Below, piece by piece: positions 19,062 through 29,741 of a stretch of DNA of 64,000 nucleotides. The DNA comes from Brachycybe producta. Taxonomy: Eukaryota; Arthropoda; Diplopoda; Playtdesmida; Andrognathidae. Where the stretch lies: NCBI GenBank assembly GCA_036925085.1, contig JAUPFP010000165.1:55788-119787 (forward strand). Reading direction: 5' to 3'. Under the pieces are notes generated by a model. That model had not been told where the DNA came from and searched no databases. It saw nothing but the letters and a program-made list of their open reading frames with translations. Each line of letters opens with the position of its first letter. Positions within the stretch are counted from its first letter, which is position 1. The position numbers and the translations under genes are program-made.

Positions 19062-22029
19062 TCAGAATTCACTTTCAAAGCCAACTTCGGCTTCGAAAAA
19101 TAACTTCTGAATTTCAAATTGCAATTGCGCCGCAACTTTCGCATCTCTCTGATGAAACCTACGTAGCTTAAAAGCAATGGTTGAACCAAACGAGTCGAAT
19201 TCGTCCGATTTTTCTTTACATTCTTCTTTAAAAACCGGATGTTGTTGTTGTTGCTCCTCCTCGAATGTATTAAGTCGACGTTTCTGTACAAAAAAAAACT
19301 TTAATGATTTCATACGTCTTTTCTGTTTGCATTCATTTTCCAAACGCACCTTGGAGAACTTCGAGATCGTCCGCTGTGAAGGACTCACTTTGATGTGACA
19401 CGGTAACAACTGCATTGAATTCCAGGGTTGACTACCGCAATCTCCAACTTCGTTAGAGTCGACATTCGTATATGTCCTTCGGTAGCAAATAAATCAACGT
19501 AATTGAATGAACAAAAGTTTACAGAGTTTTGAGGGCGGGGCGGGACACACATGTCCAGGCCGAGGCAGGGCTAGTGGGCTGCTGAGTGACGGCCGTCACC
19601 AGGTGAAGGAATTGCACCTTTAAATTCGATGCGTCTGTTTTTACAACAGCGTGCCGTGACAGGACCGTGCCCTGGTGCTGCCACCGCCTCCGGGTGGATA
19701 TTGGTCACGTTTATTTTATTTTTTTCCGGTTACGGTTCGCTTTCGGCTTGCAGGCTGTTGTTCGCGTTGACGACGTCAAGAGGTTAATTAAGTACTGAAT
19801 TTTCTTCATTTCTTTATCACTATTTGACACGACCCGAGTCGTACTGTCATGTGAGGCCTAGACGACTGGTTCGAAGCAGGGCCGGAATGCGGACGTCTCC
19901 CGGACAAGTGTGGTTTCCAGATTACCGGAGTGCAGCCGTCTTCCGGGCCCCGGCTCGGACATGTGTGTCCCGACCTTAACTATGAAGCCATACATTTCTC
20001 CTGACGTTGTTTCCGAATAAAACCTCATCGCTTCTTCGTGGCGGAAAAACAGTTTTGGCGCTCCCTCAGGATTACTATTTGTCGGTTTCCTTATCCGTCG
20101 TAAGAATGCCACATACTGGTTGCGAATATTTTTCCACATTACCAATGCATCCTCTCCTGTAAAGCACCGGTTTAAAAACTCAACTCATTAATCGTGCTGT
20201 TGTATTAGTTGTTACGTCACACGCCCATTCCATGCCATTCATATAAGAGAACGAGAAATGAAGAACGTGACGTCACTGCAGATTAAGACTTCGTCGATAT
20301 TATAACTTTGCCGATAAACCAATTGTGATCGTTCAGAAAAAAACAATCGGATACTTTTTATTTTTCTTACATTCGTGAAATTATCGGCATAATCAGGTAA
20401 ATTAAGTTACGCCGATGTTGATTAGAAATACCAGATTCCGATTCAATTAATCGGAGAATCGATTACAAACAAAAACTAAAAGTTGGGTCATTTTTCAAAC
20501 TCACATAAAAAGTTTATTTTAAAAGATTCTCTTTAAGAGGCTACATCGCAAAATTACTTTGAAAAATCTCCACAAAGAGCGCTAGCATCGTTTTTCTATT
20601 GAGCCCATAGACCCGATGTTAAAGAAAAAACGTTAATTTTTAAAATAAATAGTCGCGGTGGCAATATGTTTATTTTTCATACTTAAAGTTGTCCAATTTT
20701 GATGGTTCAAAGTGCAATGTGCACCTCCAATACATGTTCATCTATTGATAGATTGACAAAAAATTGGTAAGTGCGGTTCTATTTTTAAAAACTATTTCAA
20801 AATCGCGAATTTCTAACTCTTATGTTAAACTCCATTGAGTAAGGTCTCGTAACCAAAAAAAACATCCATTAAAATGTTGATCAAAAATACTTAAAAATAA
20901 TTTTAAAAAACCACAATTAAACCACAGTGAAGCCAACACATTGGCTTACGTGCTGATTTTTTTTTCTGGTTTTTTAAAAATTATTTTTAGGTATTTTTAC
21001 GAGCAATTTTAATGGATGGTTTTTTCTTATTTGGCCGTAACTCAATGGAGTTTAACATAAGAGTTAGAAATTCGCGATTTTGAAATAGTTTTTTTTAAAA
21101 ATAGAAAAACACTTACCAATTTTTTGTCATTCTGTCACTAGATCAGCATATATTTAAGGTGCACATTGCACTTTGAAAACTTAATATTGGACAACTTTAA
21201 ATATGAAAAATAAACTTATTGCCGCAGCGACTTTGTATTTTAAAAATTAACGTTTCTTCTTTAACATCGAGTCTATGGGCTTAATAGAAAGACGACGCTA
21301 GCGCTCTTTGTGGAGATTTTTCGAAGTAATTTTGTGATGTGTAGCCTCTTAAGTTTAATTCACTTACCATTCTAGTTTATTACACAATTTCAATTTCGCC
21401 CTAACGTTTGCAGCTCAAGAAACGTTAAATAACCAGATTTGAAAAATCCGCGCTTTTAATAAAAACTAACGCCAACGCCACTTAGCGAGTTTGGAGTTGC
21501 TGAGCAAGCGAGCAATTGCTTTGGCGCCGCGTGACGTCGCCATCATGGCGCGATGACTCACGACTGACTCACAGCTGAGAGGCTGAAATTACACGTTTAT
21601 GGCGTGCATAAGAAATTTCACGCTAGATTTGAGGCTAGAATAAAAATTCTTTCGATTTGCAGCCTCGTAGCCTCAATGCAGGCCGCCTGTACAGCTGCTG
21701 TTTCACCTTATTTCGTGCGCCTTTTGCCGCAGCTTATTTAACAACAACAACAATTGAGGCTAGCGGCTCCTAATCGAAAGGAAAAAAAAAACACTCGAGG
21801 CTTGATTTGAGGCTAGATCTTTTCTCTTTAACTTGCCCGTATCTAAATGAAGCATTGTTGCAATGGCGTTCCATCCATTATCCTTTTTAACGACGTCCTT
21901 GTAATCGTGACGTTTTTTATCGTAGAGAAAAGGACGTTCACGAACCAAATTAATCAAATTCAATTCCAATACATTTTTCGTTATATTCTCACTTTCACGT
22001 TGACATCGACGTAAAACTTGCGAAGTCAT
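19062..22029 (-). CDS. MADF-BESS domain DNA-binding protein, three predicted exons
   Basis: Predicted exons on the minus strand are 22029-21837, 20156-19994 and 19476-19062. They total 771 nt, or 256 codons plus TGA. Exons 1 and 2 together form a complete MADF (Adf-1-like Myb/SANT) domain. It starts LINLVRERPFLYD, passes NGWNAIA and continues WKNIRNQYVAFLRRIRKP in exon 2. Exon 3 ends with a BESS-like motif (FDSFGSTIAFKLRRF...QFEIQKLFFEAEVG), as in Adf-1/Stonewall-type regulators, where BESS mediates protein contacts. Phases match at both junctions: one base then two at intron 1, two bases then one at intron 2. Intron 1 has donor GGGCAAGT and acceptor TTTACAGG, which makes it a GC-AG intron. 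A GT donor five bases away would break the frame. The start ATG at 22029 has A at -3. The gene could be a host regulator or a PIF/Harbinger accessory protein; no transposase lies nearby. The domain call is strong and the exact splice sites are inferred. Confidence 0.75.
19477..19993 (-). other. Intron 2 of the MADF-BESS gene, with an inverted-repeat insert
   Basis: Near its two ends lie GGGACACACATGTCCAGGCC (about 19541) and an inverted counterpart GGCTCGGACATGTGTGTCCC (about 19951). Much of the intron may therefore be a GC-richer MITE. The predicted donor is AAAT|GTATGG and the predicted acceptor CCGAAG|GAC. Confidence 0.45.
20537..21348. mobile_element. Family C palindromic TTAA MITE, complete, in intron 1
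   Basis: Exact TTAA lies on both sides (20533-20536 and 21349-21352). The termini are GAGGCTACATCGCAAAATTA and its near complement ending GATGTGTAGCCTC. The arms, about 300 bp each, are inverted copies carrying AATCTCCACAAAGAGCGCTA, GATGGTTCAAAGTGCAATGT and TTAAACTCCATTGAG. The 12-bp TIR and TTAA target fit a Kolobok or piggyBac derivative. It lies in intron 1 of the MADF-BESS gene and does not touch the predicted splice sites. Confidence 0.88.
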
Positions 22030-22433
22030 TTTGCTTTTGTTTTTTGTTTTACAAAATTAATCAAAATAATTCTATAAAAATCACGTCGTCTTCGTCATTT
22101 CAGAGCATCGAGAATCCGGAAATGACATCATCAGCATAAGGACGTGAAAAAGAATTTCGTTTTTACTACTATAGGTGGCTCCCCTATTAGTCATTATAAC
22201 GAAACTATAAAGGCAACAAACCGATTTGTCAATAACGACACGACGCTTTAGCGAAAAGTCGATCATATGCGTCACGACGTTCAAAATCCAAATATCTCCA
22301 GGAGGAAGTGATCGTTAAACATTTTGCAATCGTTATAAGTTATAACTTATAACTTTCTTATTTACAACACATGTGACGCCATCTAGTGACAACTTAAAAA
22401 ATTATTAAATTCAATGTTTTTTTTTAAATATGC
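22030..22433. promoter_or_regulatory. Presumed 5' flank of the MADF-BESS gene
   Basis: Upstream sequence between the start codon and the next MITE. I see no certain TATA or initiator element. A CACTAGATGGCG motif (minus strand, near 22376-22389) resembles a CTCF core at 12 of 14 consensus positions. A role in transcription is inferred only from position. Confidence 0.25.
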
Positions 22434-22833
22434 TAGGGATGGGAATGGGGACATTCGAACCCTCGAAGACCCGCGAATCTTGAAAAATATTCGAGATTCG
22501 AAAACTCGAATCTTCGCGCTTTTTTCGTCTTTCGAATTCTAACTTTTAAAAATAACTGTTAAAAACTTTGGTAAAATTAGTTTTAACTTCATTGACGTCC
22601 AATAGAAGCGTTCACTAACAGAGAAAAACCGGCGATTGTTGCAATTTCGGTGGTTATCCGGATCACAAATGGATCACCTTGTGGCGATCCTGAGTGAAGC
22701 CACACTGTGTTTTTTATTATTAATTATTTTATATTTTATTTCATTTATTTGTATCTTCTTAATGAATAATACAGGATTCTTATATGAAGGATTCGAGAGA
22801 TTCGGGAACCTTTTAGGATTCGGATTCGAGAAG
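22434..22833 (+). mobile_element. Family B hAT-like MITE
   Basis: Begins TAGGGATGGGAATGGGGACA (a short duplication in the terminal GGGATGGG) and follows the family consensus to GGATTCGGATTCGAGAAG. The final 25 bp or so of the right terminus is missing. Confidence 0.8.
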
Positions 22834-23974
22834 TTTTTCTAGTTTTTCTTTATTTTGCTCCTTTCATTGAAAGACAAGTTGTTCATGAACATTCCTCACA
22901 ATAAAACAATTGAAATACCATTTTAGTTTTAAATCCCCTTTGAATATTTAGTCATTTCATCATGTAAACCATTCAAAACACAAATTTATATCACGTAATC
23001 AAAGTCTTGCGCTAGAAATTGCATTGTTTAAGTCAAATGTCGAGATAAAAACCAAGTATAATGAGTAAAAAAAAAAAAAAATCTTACCGTAATCACTCAA
23101 TTTGCCCATTAATCGAAGAATTTGTAAATTATTTAAAACATATACGACTTAATTAATGTAAAAAAACACGCGCACTACAGTTTATTTCGACGAAAACGTC
23201 CAATTTTCACGACTGAAACACATTTTTATGCAGACGAAAAGTTTCACAAATTGCAATGGCCGGCCCGGAAGCGCGGGAATTCTAAAATCGTATAGACTGC
23301 TTTGGAAAGTGCTGCCATCTAGTGGCCAAAAAAGAAAACCAAACGACACATCCGCCATGCTTGCCATAGTTCACATAGCGCCAATGATAAATAGACCCAA
23401 ACACAAATTACCTCGTTTTCGATCATAAACACATTAAATCACCCCAATTTTTTTGCAGGATCACTAGAGAAACGTTCAGAAAGATTAATTACTAACCTAC
23501 ATTGAGATGATACAACATTTCTAACAATGTTTTTCGTGAAAAACATCGGAACGAAACGCACACAGAACAGAACGATTCATTTCCCGGCGAATGATTCGGA
23601 AACAATCATAGAGCAAACAGAGTAACATTTTCCCGTCAGAAAATCACGAGTAGAAAATCAAGATACAGATCCTTGCGCTCTCAGTTTCCGACTCGGAGCA
23701 ATAAGATCTAACTCTACACGATCACCCACTTCCTACAAAGTTTACATTAAAATCAATTAAATTCATCAAAAATACACTTACTACGGAAATAAAATTCATA
23801 AAATAATTTTAAAAAATACTGTTTCTCTTGTTAATTTTTCCTTACAAAAAAATAGATTCGCTTAATTTGTCTGAAACAGCTGTTTATGATTTTTCTTAAG
23901 ATTGTTTATTGAACAGCTGATTTTCAAACTCTTATGATTATTCTGTTATTTTCACGAGAAAAATGACCAGAAAC
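22834..23974. other. Apparently low-copy sequence, no gene called
   Basis: No TIR family was recognised in this stretch. It includes a perfect match to the CTCF core consensus at 23312-23325. Short frames around it show no recognisable domain. Confidence 0.4.
23312..23325 (-). promoter_or_regulatory. CTCF-like motif
   Basis: The minus strand reads CCACTAGATGGCAG, which satisfies every position of the published CTCF core consensus CCASYAGRKGGCRS. The match is seen; binding is inference. Confidence 0.35.
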
Positions 23975-24175
23975 TAGAAAATGTTTTAGAAACTAGAAGG
24001 GTAGCTCAATCACTTAAGGGTTTTTTCATGTTGATATCTTTCAAAATAAACTACGATGACAAAAATTAAAAAAATATCGTCTGCTTTACAGCTGGTTCAT
24101 TTTCGAACTTGTAAAAATAAAGCTTATTTTGAAAGATATCAATCCACAATTGAGCTAATTAGTTTCTAAAAAAAA
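23975..24175. mobile_element. Family E small palindromic MITE
   Basis: Left TTTTAGAAACTAGAAGGGTA...TTTCATGTTGATATC and right complement GAAAGATATCAATCCACAAT...TTAGTTTCTAA. The arms are about 75 bp with a short AT-rich centre. Confidence 0.7.
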
Positions 24176-25087
24176 CCTTTAAAATTTCTCTTAAATTTGC
24201 ATCTGAAGAACAGAATAATCCGTGTTTCGAGAGGCGCTTACACTTTAAAAAAAACTCGGCTAAAGGAAAGAAATTATAAGAAATTCTGATTTTTGACTTG
24301 TGGTTATTCTGCGTTTCAGAAGCAACACTAAAAGAAATTGAAAGTGTTTGAACCTTAATACCGGACACACGTATCCAGAGACTTGACAACAACTTCGTCA
24401 GACACTGCGACTTCTATCTGGATACATGTGGCTAGTGATGTTCTTGTTCCAAACCAAATTCAGTATCTGCTGTTCACTTCTGTAATAAATTTGTTGACCA
24501 CCAGTGTTGTTAGTCCTGCATTGGTATTTGCTTCTAGGTCCTGACTGAGTGATGTTTTTTTTTTCCATTTGAAATAGAAAACAGTGAAACAAGCAACACT
24601 CTTTGATGTGAAGCCGCCAGATACTCGGGCGATTACTGCTTTGTATCCACAAAGTTGTCTCCAGTTGTCGGGGAAACATCGCCGGCGATTATTGCAGTTT
24701 GTACTAGGGCTTTAGAACCTAGAACTTTTTCCGAATCACTTATGGGTATTTTCATGTTGATATCTTTTAAAATATCCTTTATATATTGGGTGTAAAAATG
24801 ACCCAACTTTAAGGATGTTTTCATTTTTGTCTATTTATAAACACAAATTAAAAATAAATTAACATGAAAACCCTTCTAGTTTCTAACACACTTTCCATTT
24901 CTTCTATTGTTACTCTTCTGAAATAGAAAATAAGTTGAATAATCACAATTTGAAAATCAAATGTTCACAAAACATCTTAACAGCCGATCGAAACTGATCC
25001 GTTATTCTTATTGCTTTCTAGTTTTTAAAACACTTTCACTGTTTTTCTGTTTTGTTTTCTTCTTCTTCTTCTAAAAAGTTAATCCCT
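24176..25087. other. Family E fragments and unassigned sequence, no gene
   Basis: Pieces resembling family E occur at about 24735-24895 (GGGTATTTTCATGTTGATAT, TAACATGAAAACCCTTCTAG) and at 25010-25040. The intervening CGGGCGATTACTGC / GCCGGCGATTATTGCAG region is unassigned. Confidence 0.45.
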
Positions 25088-25091
25088 TTAA

Positions 25092-25563
25092 GAGCCTAGA
25101 TACAGTGTTTAATTCAAAATTTCACCAAAGGTAGGCGCTGCAGTCGTTTTTGGCATAAAAAAGTTTTTCCTTCCGGTATGAAAACACATAAAAATAAATA
25201 GAAAAATAATTGCACGTGCTAAGCTTATAAGAAATCAATCAAAATGAAGCCAATAGATTAATGCACGTGCTAATTCTTTTATTATTACTCCAAATCGTTT
25301 TTAACGAGAGTTCTTCAAACTTTTGTGGGAAGGTATAATGCATCTCTGAGATTTAACATGGAGTTAAAAAATGTAATGTAAAATTTCTATAAAGCAATTA
25401 CTTAATGAACAATACTTTCTATTGCATTTTGGGCTTTAATGTACCTTCAGTGAACAATTGTGAGATTATTTCTTGAAATTTTAGTAACAATCATATAGTA
25501 ACAGTCATATGTCTCATTGTCGTCTGCTCAAAATAACAAGATGGAGAACGTGTGTCTAGGCTC
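25092..25563. mobile_element. TTAA MITE with GAGCCTAGATAC ends
   Basis: Exact TTAA on both sides (25088-25091 and 25564-25567). The termini GAGCCTAGATACAG and GTGTCTAGGCTC are inverted. The element at 52920-53566 has similar ends (GAGCCTACAG...ATAGGCTC). No coding frame. Confidence 0.85.
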
Positions 25564-25567
25564 TTAA

Positions 25568-26487
25568 ATAATTTTGAATAAAATTCAAACGAATAAATGT
25601 GTAACCGTGTGTTTAATTTATTAAATTCATTTTTGTTCTGTGCAATTTTGCATGTTTGTTTGGTTTTTGTTTTTAAATCCGTGACTTACAATATAAAATT
25701 AGTGAAGTATTAATTTCTTAGAGATAATAAAGATATTCTGATAAAAAACAACGTATTTAAGACAATCTTCCAACTTTGTGTCTTTTACAATAGTATTCTC
25801 AACGTTTAACGTTCGATTCATTTGTTCACCACAAAATTAAAACACCAGAAAATTAGTAGGTAAATTTCAGATATTCTTGGTTAAGATTCCGTTTCTTTTT
25901 GTAAGTTCTCATCGACGTCTTTTACTGAGCAGGGCTCATTGGAGGAGCCAATCGGTTAATGAACTGAATCACCTTATGTACAATGTTTCGTATTCCGGCC
26001 GGAAACGACGGCCGGTTTACCTGCATCTCGACGACAACCCGCAACTCGTAAAAAACTTGCCTACGAAAAAAAAAAAACCGACAAACGAATGTTAAAAGAC
26101 GTTATTGCGAATAATTAATTAAAGATCAGACCTCGTGAAAGGATTCCTTCGAGACGAGTAACGAAGTGTCAAAAAGCGGTAATACATAAAAGGAGCGAGC
26201 AAACTACTGCGACCCCTACAAAAGAAAAACGACCGAAATTTACGAGCGAAATATCATCATTAAAAGCATAAGACACACTCCAGAGTACACGTGGTACAAA
26301 ACGACATACACGCAATGTGAAATGAAATTTGACGTTTCCAAAAAGAAAGTCTCGATTCAAACCGTAAAATTGTCTTCGAATTGAGTTTTGAACAATAATT
26401 GAAGTTGAAATCGCATCTCGAATGTTGAGGCCAGGTTTTAAGGCCTTTTGGTTTTAATTATACATCTTTTTAATTACAAGTTAGTTC
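25568..26487. other. No gene called; a GC-richer patch at about 25880-26340
   Basis: A patch with GGCCGGAAACGACGGCCGG and CG-rich codons lies downstream of a CAG that could be a splice acceptor (AAATTTCAG at about 25870). The frames are short and unrecognised. It may contain an exon but I cannot support one. Confidence 0.3.
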
Positions 26488-26711
26488 GGGCCCGGCACTA
26501 GAGTACACGAGGCCCGAGGCAGTAAGCGATGAGCGGGGCCCAATACAACAAAATTACATTTTGGAGTTGATTGCCTACCAAGCGTCCATTTAATAATTGA
26601 ATCAACTGTTTGAATAATTGTTCAACTCTGTTTTGTCCGCAACATGGGGTCCCTGAAAGAGCGAGGCCCAAGGCGGTTACATCGCTCGCCTTGCCCTACT
26701 GCCGGGCCTGC
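26488..26711. mobile_element. hAT-type element, GGGCCCGGCACTAG ends
   Basis: The left end GGGCCCGGCACTAGAG...GAGGCCCGAGGC is mirrored by GCCTTGCCCTACTGCCGGGCC at the right. Flanks AGTTAGTT and CGTTAGTT agree at seven of eight bases, which fits an 8-bp hAT duplication. Confidence 0.65.
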
Positions 26712-26738
26712 GTTAGTTTGTTCCAGCTGGAATGATTT

Positions 26739-27025
26739 TTTTTTGGGACGATTCTAACTGGGACGACGCCAAGGCTTGGTGGTGGAGGCTAGCAGTGACA
26801 AGGAGGTATTAAAAACTAAACAAAGTAGCGGTTAAATAGCATAAAGCGCATTAAATACTAAAAGCAGTGTTTTCATCTCAACACTTTATTTGCAAATTTG
26901 TTGGGCTCCGTTTCACACCTGCAACCTGCTACAATTGTATATGTTGTTTGCTATTTAAAAACTCGTTTATGTTTTTTTTTGCTACGTCCCAATCACTGCT
27001 AGCCTCCACCTCTAACGTGCGTGGC
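26739..27025 (-). mobile_element. Inverted-repeat element, un-expanded relative of the 39-kb minisatellite host
   Basis: GGGACGATTCTAACTGGGAC, then GACGCCAAGGCTTGGTGGTG and GAGGCTAGCAGTGAC, are the reverse complement of the sequence bracketing the 19-bp array at 39.0-39.96 kb. The far end again carries CACTGCTAGCCTCCACCTCT. GCTACAATTGTATAT and TTTGCTATT...CTCGTTTAT also match 38970-39020. Confidence 0.65.
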
Positions 27026-27069
27026 GTTGTTGCAGTTAGCCCATATAGCTAATGTGTTAAGACCAATGT

Positions 27070-27472
27070 TAAGGATGGGACATTCGAATCCTCGAATCTT
27101 GAAAAACATTTGAGATTCGAAAACTCGAATCTTCGCGCTTTATTTGTCTTTCGAATCCTAACCTTAAAAAACCTGATAAAAAATCTGATAAAATTAGTTT
27201 TAACTCCATTGACGTCCAAAAGAAGACTTCACTAAAAAAAACCGGCGATTGTTGCAATTTCTGTGGTATGACCCAGATCACCAATATCACCTTGTGGCAG
27301 TGACCCTTAGTGCTACACTCTGTTTTTTATTATTAATAATTTAATATTTAATATTATTTCACTTATTTGTATCTTCTTAATGAATAATATAGGATTCTTA
27401 TAAGAAAGATTCAAGATTCGAGAACATTTTAGGATTCGGATAAGAGAAAATTTAGGATTCGTCCCACCTCTA
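27070..27472 (+). mobile_element. Family B hAT-like MITE, full length
   Basis: Runs from TAAGGATGGGACATTCGAAT to GGATTCGTCCCACCTCTA. All internal family blocks are present. A clear target duplication is not visible. Confidence 0.85.
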
Positions 27473-27549
27473 ATCATAACCATTGACTTTAAAAAAAGTT
27501 CATTTTGCTGACAACGTTTCAGTTCTTCAGGAACATTTCTCAGCTTTAA

Positions 27550-27943
27550 AAGGCCGATCCACATCAAGCTGACAAAAGTGCAACACAAGTTCAAGCCAAA
27601 ACCCAAACAAATTCGTGACAAAACAGAAACAAATTGGGTTTTGTTTTTGTTTCTATAGCTGTCTCCTGCGTAAACAACGCAACTGTTGTTTTTGTTTTAA
27701 TACAAACTGTCCACACTGCACAGATAAGAGTTGACAAAATGTTGCATATTTCCCCGAGACAAAATAAAAAACCTTTTCATGTTTACCAACTTGAGCTGGA
27801 ACATGGAATAGTTTGTGAAATTGCTGACATAAACAAAAACAAAACACAAAAGTCGCAGAAATGTTTTAGAATTGTTGCCAATTTGTCTTGAAACACTGAG
27901 TTTCTGCCTTGTTTTTGTTTTGTCCGCTTGATGTGGATCGGAC
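27550..27943. mobile_element. TTAA MITE with GGCCGATCCACATCAAGC ends
   Basis: TTAA flanks both ends (27546-27549, 27944-27947). The termini AAGGCCGATCCACATCAAGC and GCTTGATGTGGATCGGAC are inverted. Subterminal ACAAAAC/GTTTTTGT tracts pair. The open frame over it is a by-product. Confidence 0.8.
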
Positions 27944-27979
27944 TTAAGATAAATTGTTCATATTAATTAATTTCATAAA

Positions 27980-28320
27980 AATGCCGTTTGGTTGCTCGAA
28001 CCATTCGAGTAACTTTGGAACTGCAAAATTAACCACGTCTTGTGGCACGTACAACTACGGAGTGTCTGTAAGCTCTTACAACGAATAAATCCATGATTTA
28101 TTTACATGAATATCATGAAGATGATGAGCGGCATCAAGAAGACTTCCGTAAAAGAGATGAGCCGAAGAATGTTACGTTGTTGAAATTCGACAAGAGAGAT
28201 TAGAATTCGAGCTCCCCACCAACTATGCTGTCCAAGTTGCTAAAAGAAAAATGAGAAAAGAACCTATTGTTATCATTAAATCTTATCTGGATACGTTTTG
28301 GAATTGAGACGAGGCGAAAC
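27980..28320 (+). pseudogene. Possible broken coding remnant, unknown protein
   Basis: An ATG at about 27980 opens a 35-codon frame (MPFGCSNHSSNFG...). A second frame at about 28096 gives an acidic-basic stretch with YHEDDERHQEDFRKRDE. After a one-step frame change it continues as EIRQERLEFELPTNYAVQVA to a stop near 28310. The helix-like composition of the two linked frames suggests a decayed exon with a frameshift. I cannot name the family, and chance is possible. Confidence 0.25.
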
Positions 28321-28369
28321 ATCATGTAAGCTCGGCCAATAATTTTTCGTGTATGAAAAGGGTTTTTAC

Positions 28370-28781
28370 TAGGGATGGGCCAATCGAATGCTCGAACCCC
28401 ACGTATCTTGAAAAATATTCGAAATTCGAAAACTCGAATCTTCGCGCTTTTCTCGTCTTTGAATCTTAACCTAAAAAAAATGTTAAAAACTGGTAAAAAT
28501 TTGTTTTAACTCGATTGACGTCCAATAGAAGCGTTCACTAACAAAAACCCCGGCGATTGTTGCAATTTCTGTGGTATCCGGGTCACCAATATCACACCTT
28601 GTCGCGACCCTGAGTGAAGCCACACTGTGTTTTTTATTATTAATAATTTAATATTTAATATTATTTCATTTAGTTGTATCTTCTTAATGAATAATATAAG
28701 ATTCTTTTAGGAAGTATTCGAGAGATTCGAGAACTTTTTAGGATTCGGATTCGAGAAAAATTAGGATTCATCCCAACTCTA
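28370..28781 (+). mobile_element. Family B hAT-like MITE with exact 8-bp target duplication
   Basis: Starts TAGGGATGGG and ends CCCAACTCTA. GTTTTTAC occurs immediately outside both ends (28362-28369 and 28782-28789). The 8-bp duplication and the TAGRGRTGGG terminus assign the family to hAT. No transposase frame is present. Confidence 0.92.
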
Positions 28782-28922
28782 GTTTTTACGAAAGATGCCA
28801 TCTCAAAGTGAATTTGTTAAACGAGGTCTTTCTTTCGTGTTTAATAAAAAAGATTTTACGTAGATTTTTGTTCACGAGACCAAAAATTAACCAACTTTAT
28901 CATGTTATCCGTTTCGTCTTAA

Positions 28923-29315
28923 GGGGGCTGAATAGATGAATCTCTTTCCTCACAATTCTGCAAAACTTTACGATAGCCGGTGATAATCCTAAAAGTTTTT
29001 TTCACGATCAATATCTTGAAAAAGGAGAAAGTAGTTTTTCATGAAATTTCAATGGAAAAACCAAAAAAAAACGGGCCATTTTCAAACTGAACTATAAAAT
29101 GTTTTATTTTTTTTTTAAGATATTACCACGAAAAAAATTTTAGCATGATCTTTTACCATTCTAATTTTGAAAACGATTTGAATTTTTTTCATGATGTTGG
29201 TCCTAAAAAAAATGTTTGCTTGGCTTTTTTGCGTCCAAATTTTACAAAACACATCGATGGAGCATACGGAGACATCCGATGAAACAAAAGAAAAACAATT
29301 ATCTATAAAGCCACC
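28923..29315. mobile_element. TTAA MITE, family G (GGTGGCTTTATAGAT-type ends)
   Basis: TTAA on both sides (28919-28922 and 29316-29319). The left end GGGGGCTGAATAGATGAATC is a diverged partner of the right end (ATCTATAAAGCCACC). The middle contains a CACGATCAATATCTTGAAAA / TTAAGATATTACCACG inverted pair. A better preserved relative is at 33297-33864. Confidence 0.7.
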
Positions 29316-29615
29316 TTAAACGATTTTCACTGTAGAATATTTTCTTACTCTTAATTGGTTTCAAATCGTAAGTCAGAAACACACACACGAAACACTTACA
29401 TCGAGAAGAGTCAAACTGTAGCTAGCGGAATGCAACAAAGAGAAGAGGAAGATCGGCAAAAGAACAACTGAAAAACAATCGAAAACCGATCCATCGTTCA
29501 TTAAAAGACAGAAAAAAATATGATGTTTAACTAATCAATAAGTGAAATTACGTGTGATCGGATTAGTGTAGAGAAAAATGAGCGAATATAATAAGTAATG
29601 ACAACTGTCTTCCAG

Positions 29616-29741
29616 AAGGAGGAGACCGAGAAACTCTCGACTCAACTGGACTCTCGGAAGTCGTTGATGGAGTCGAAGTGCGCTCGTCGCCGCATTGCTT
29701 ATCAGGGCCCTCTGGTAGCAAGAGTAGGCATTAGCACTTGA
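29616..29741 (+). CDS. Putative terminal (or internal) exon of an unidentified gene
   Basis: A consensus-like acceptor (AACTGTCTTCCAG, ending at 29615) is followed by 41 open codons and TGA at 29739-29741. The peptide begins KEETEKLSTQLDSRKSLMES and continues with a CARRRIAYQG segment. It is highly charged and probably helical. Codons are GC-ending (GAG, AAG, CTC, TCG), unlike the AT-rich surroundings, and this is the main reason for the call. A GTAGCA at about 29714 could instead be a donor, which would make it an internal exon. Upstream exons were not found, and the A-rich frame at 29440-29520 is unproven. No family recognised. Confidence 0.4.
   Translation, partial: KEETEKLSTQLDSRKSLMESKCARRRIAYQGPLVARVGIST

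Noticed and set aside
22081-22284. Minus-strand frame upstream of the MADF-BESS gene as an extra exon
   Set aside because: No domain, no donor in a suitable phase, and the MADF gene already has a good start at 22029.
27980-28085. THAP zinc-finger start (MPFGCS...)
   Set aside because: The start resembles THAP proteins, but the second Cys pair and the conserved tryptophan region are not found before the stop.
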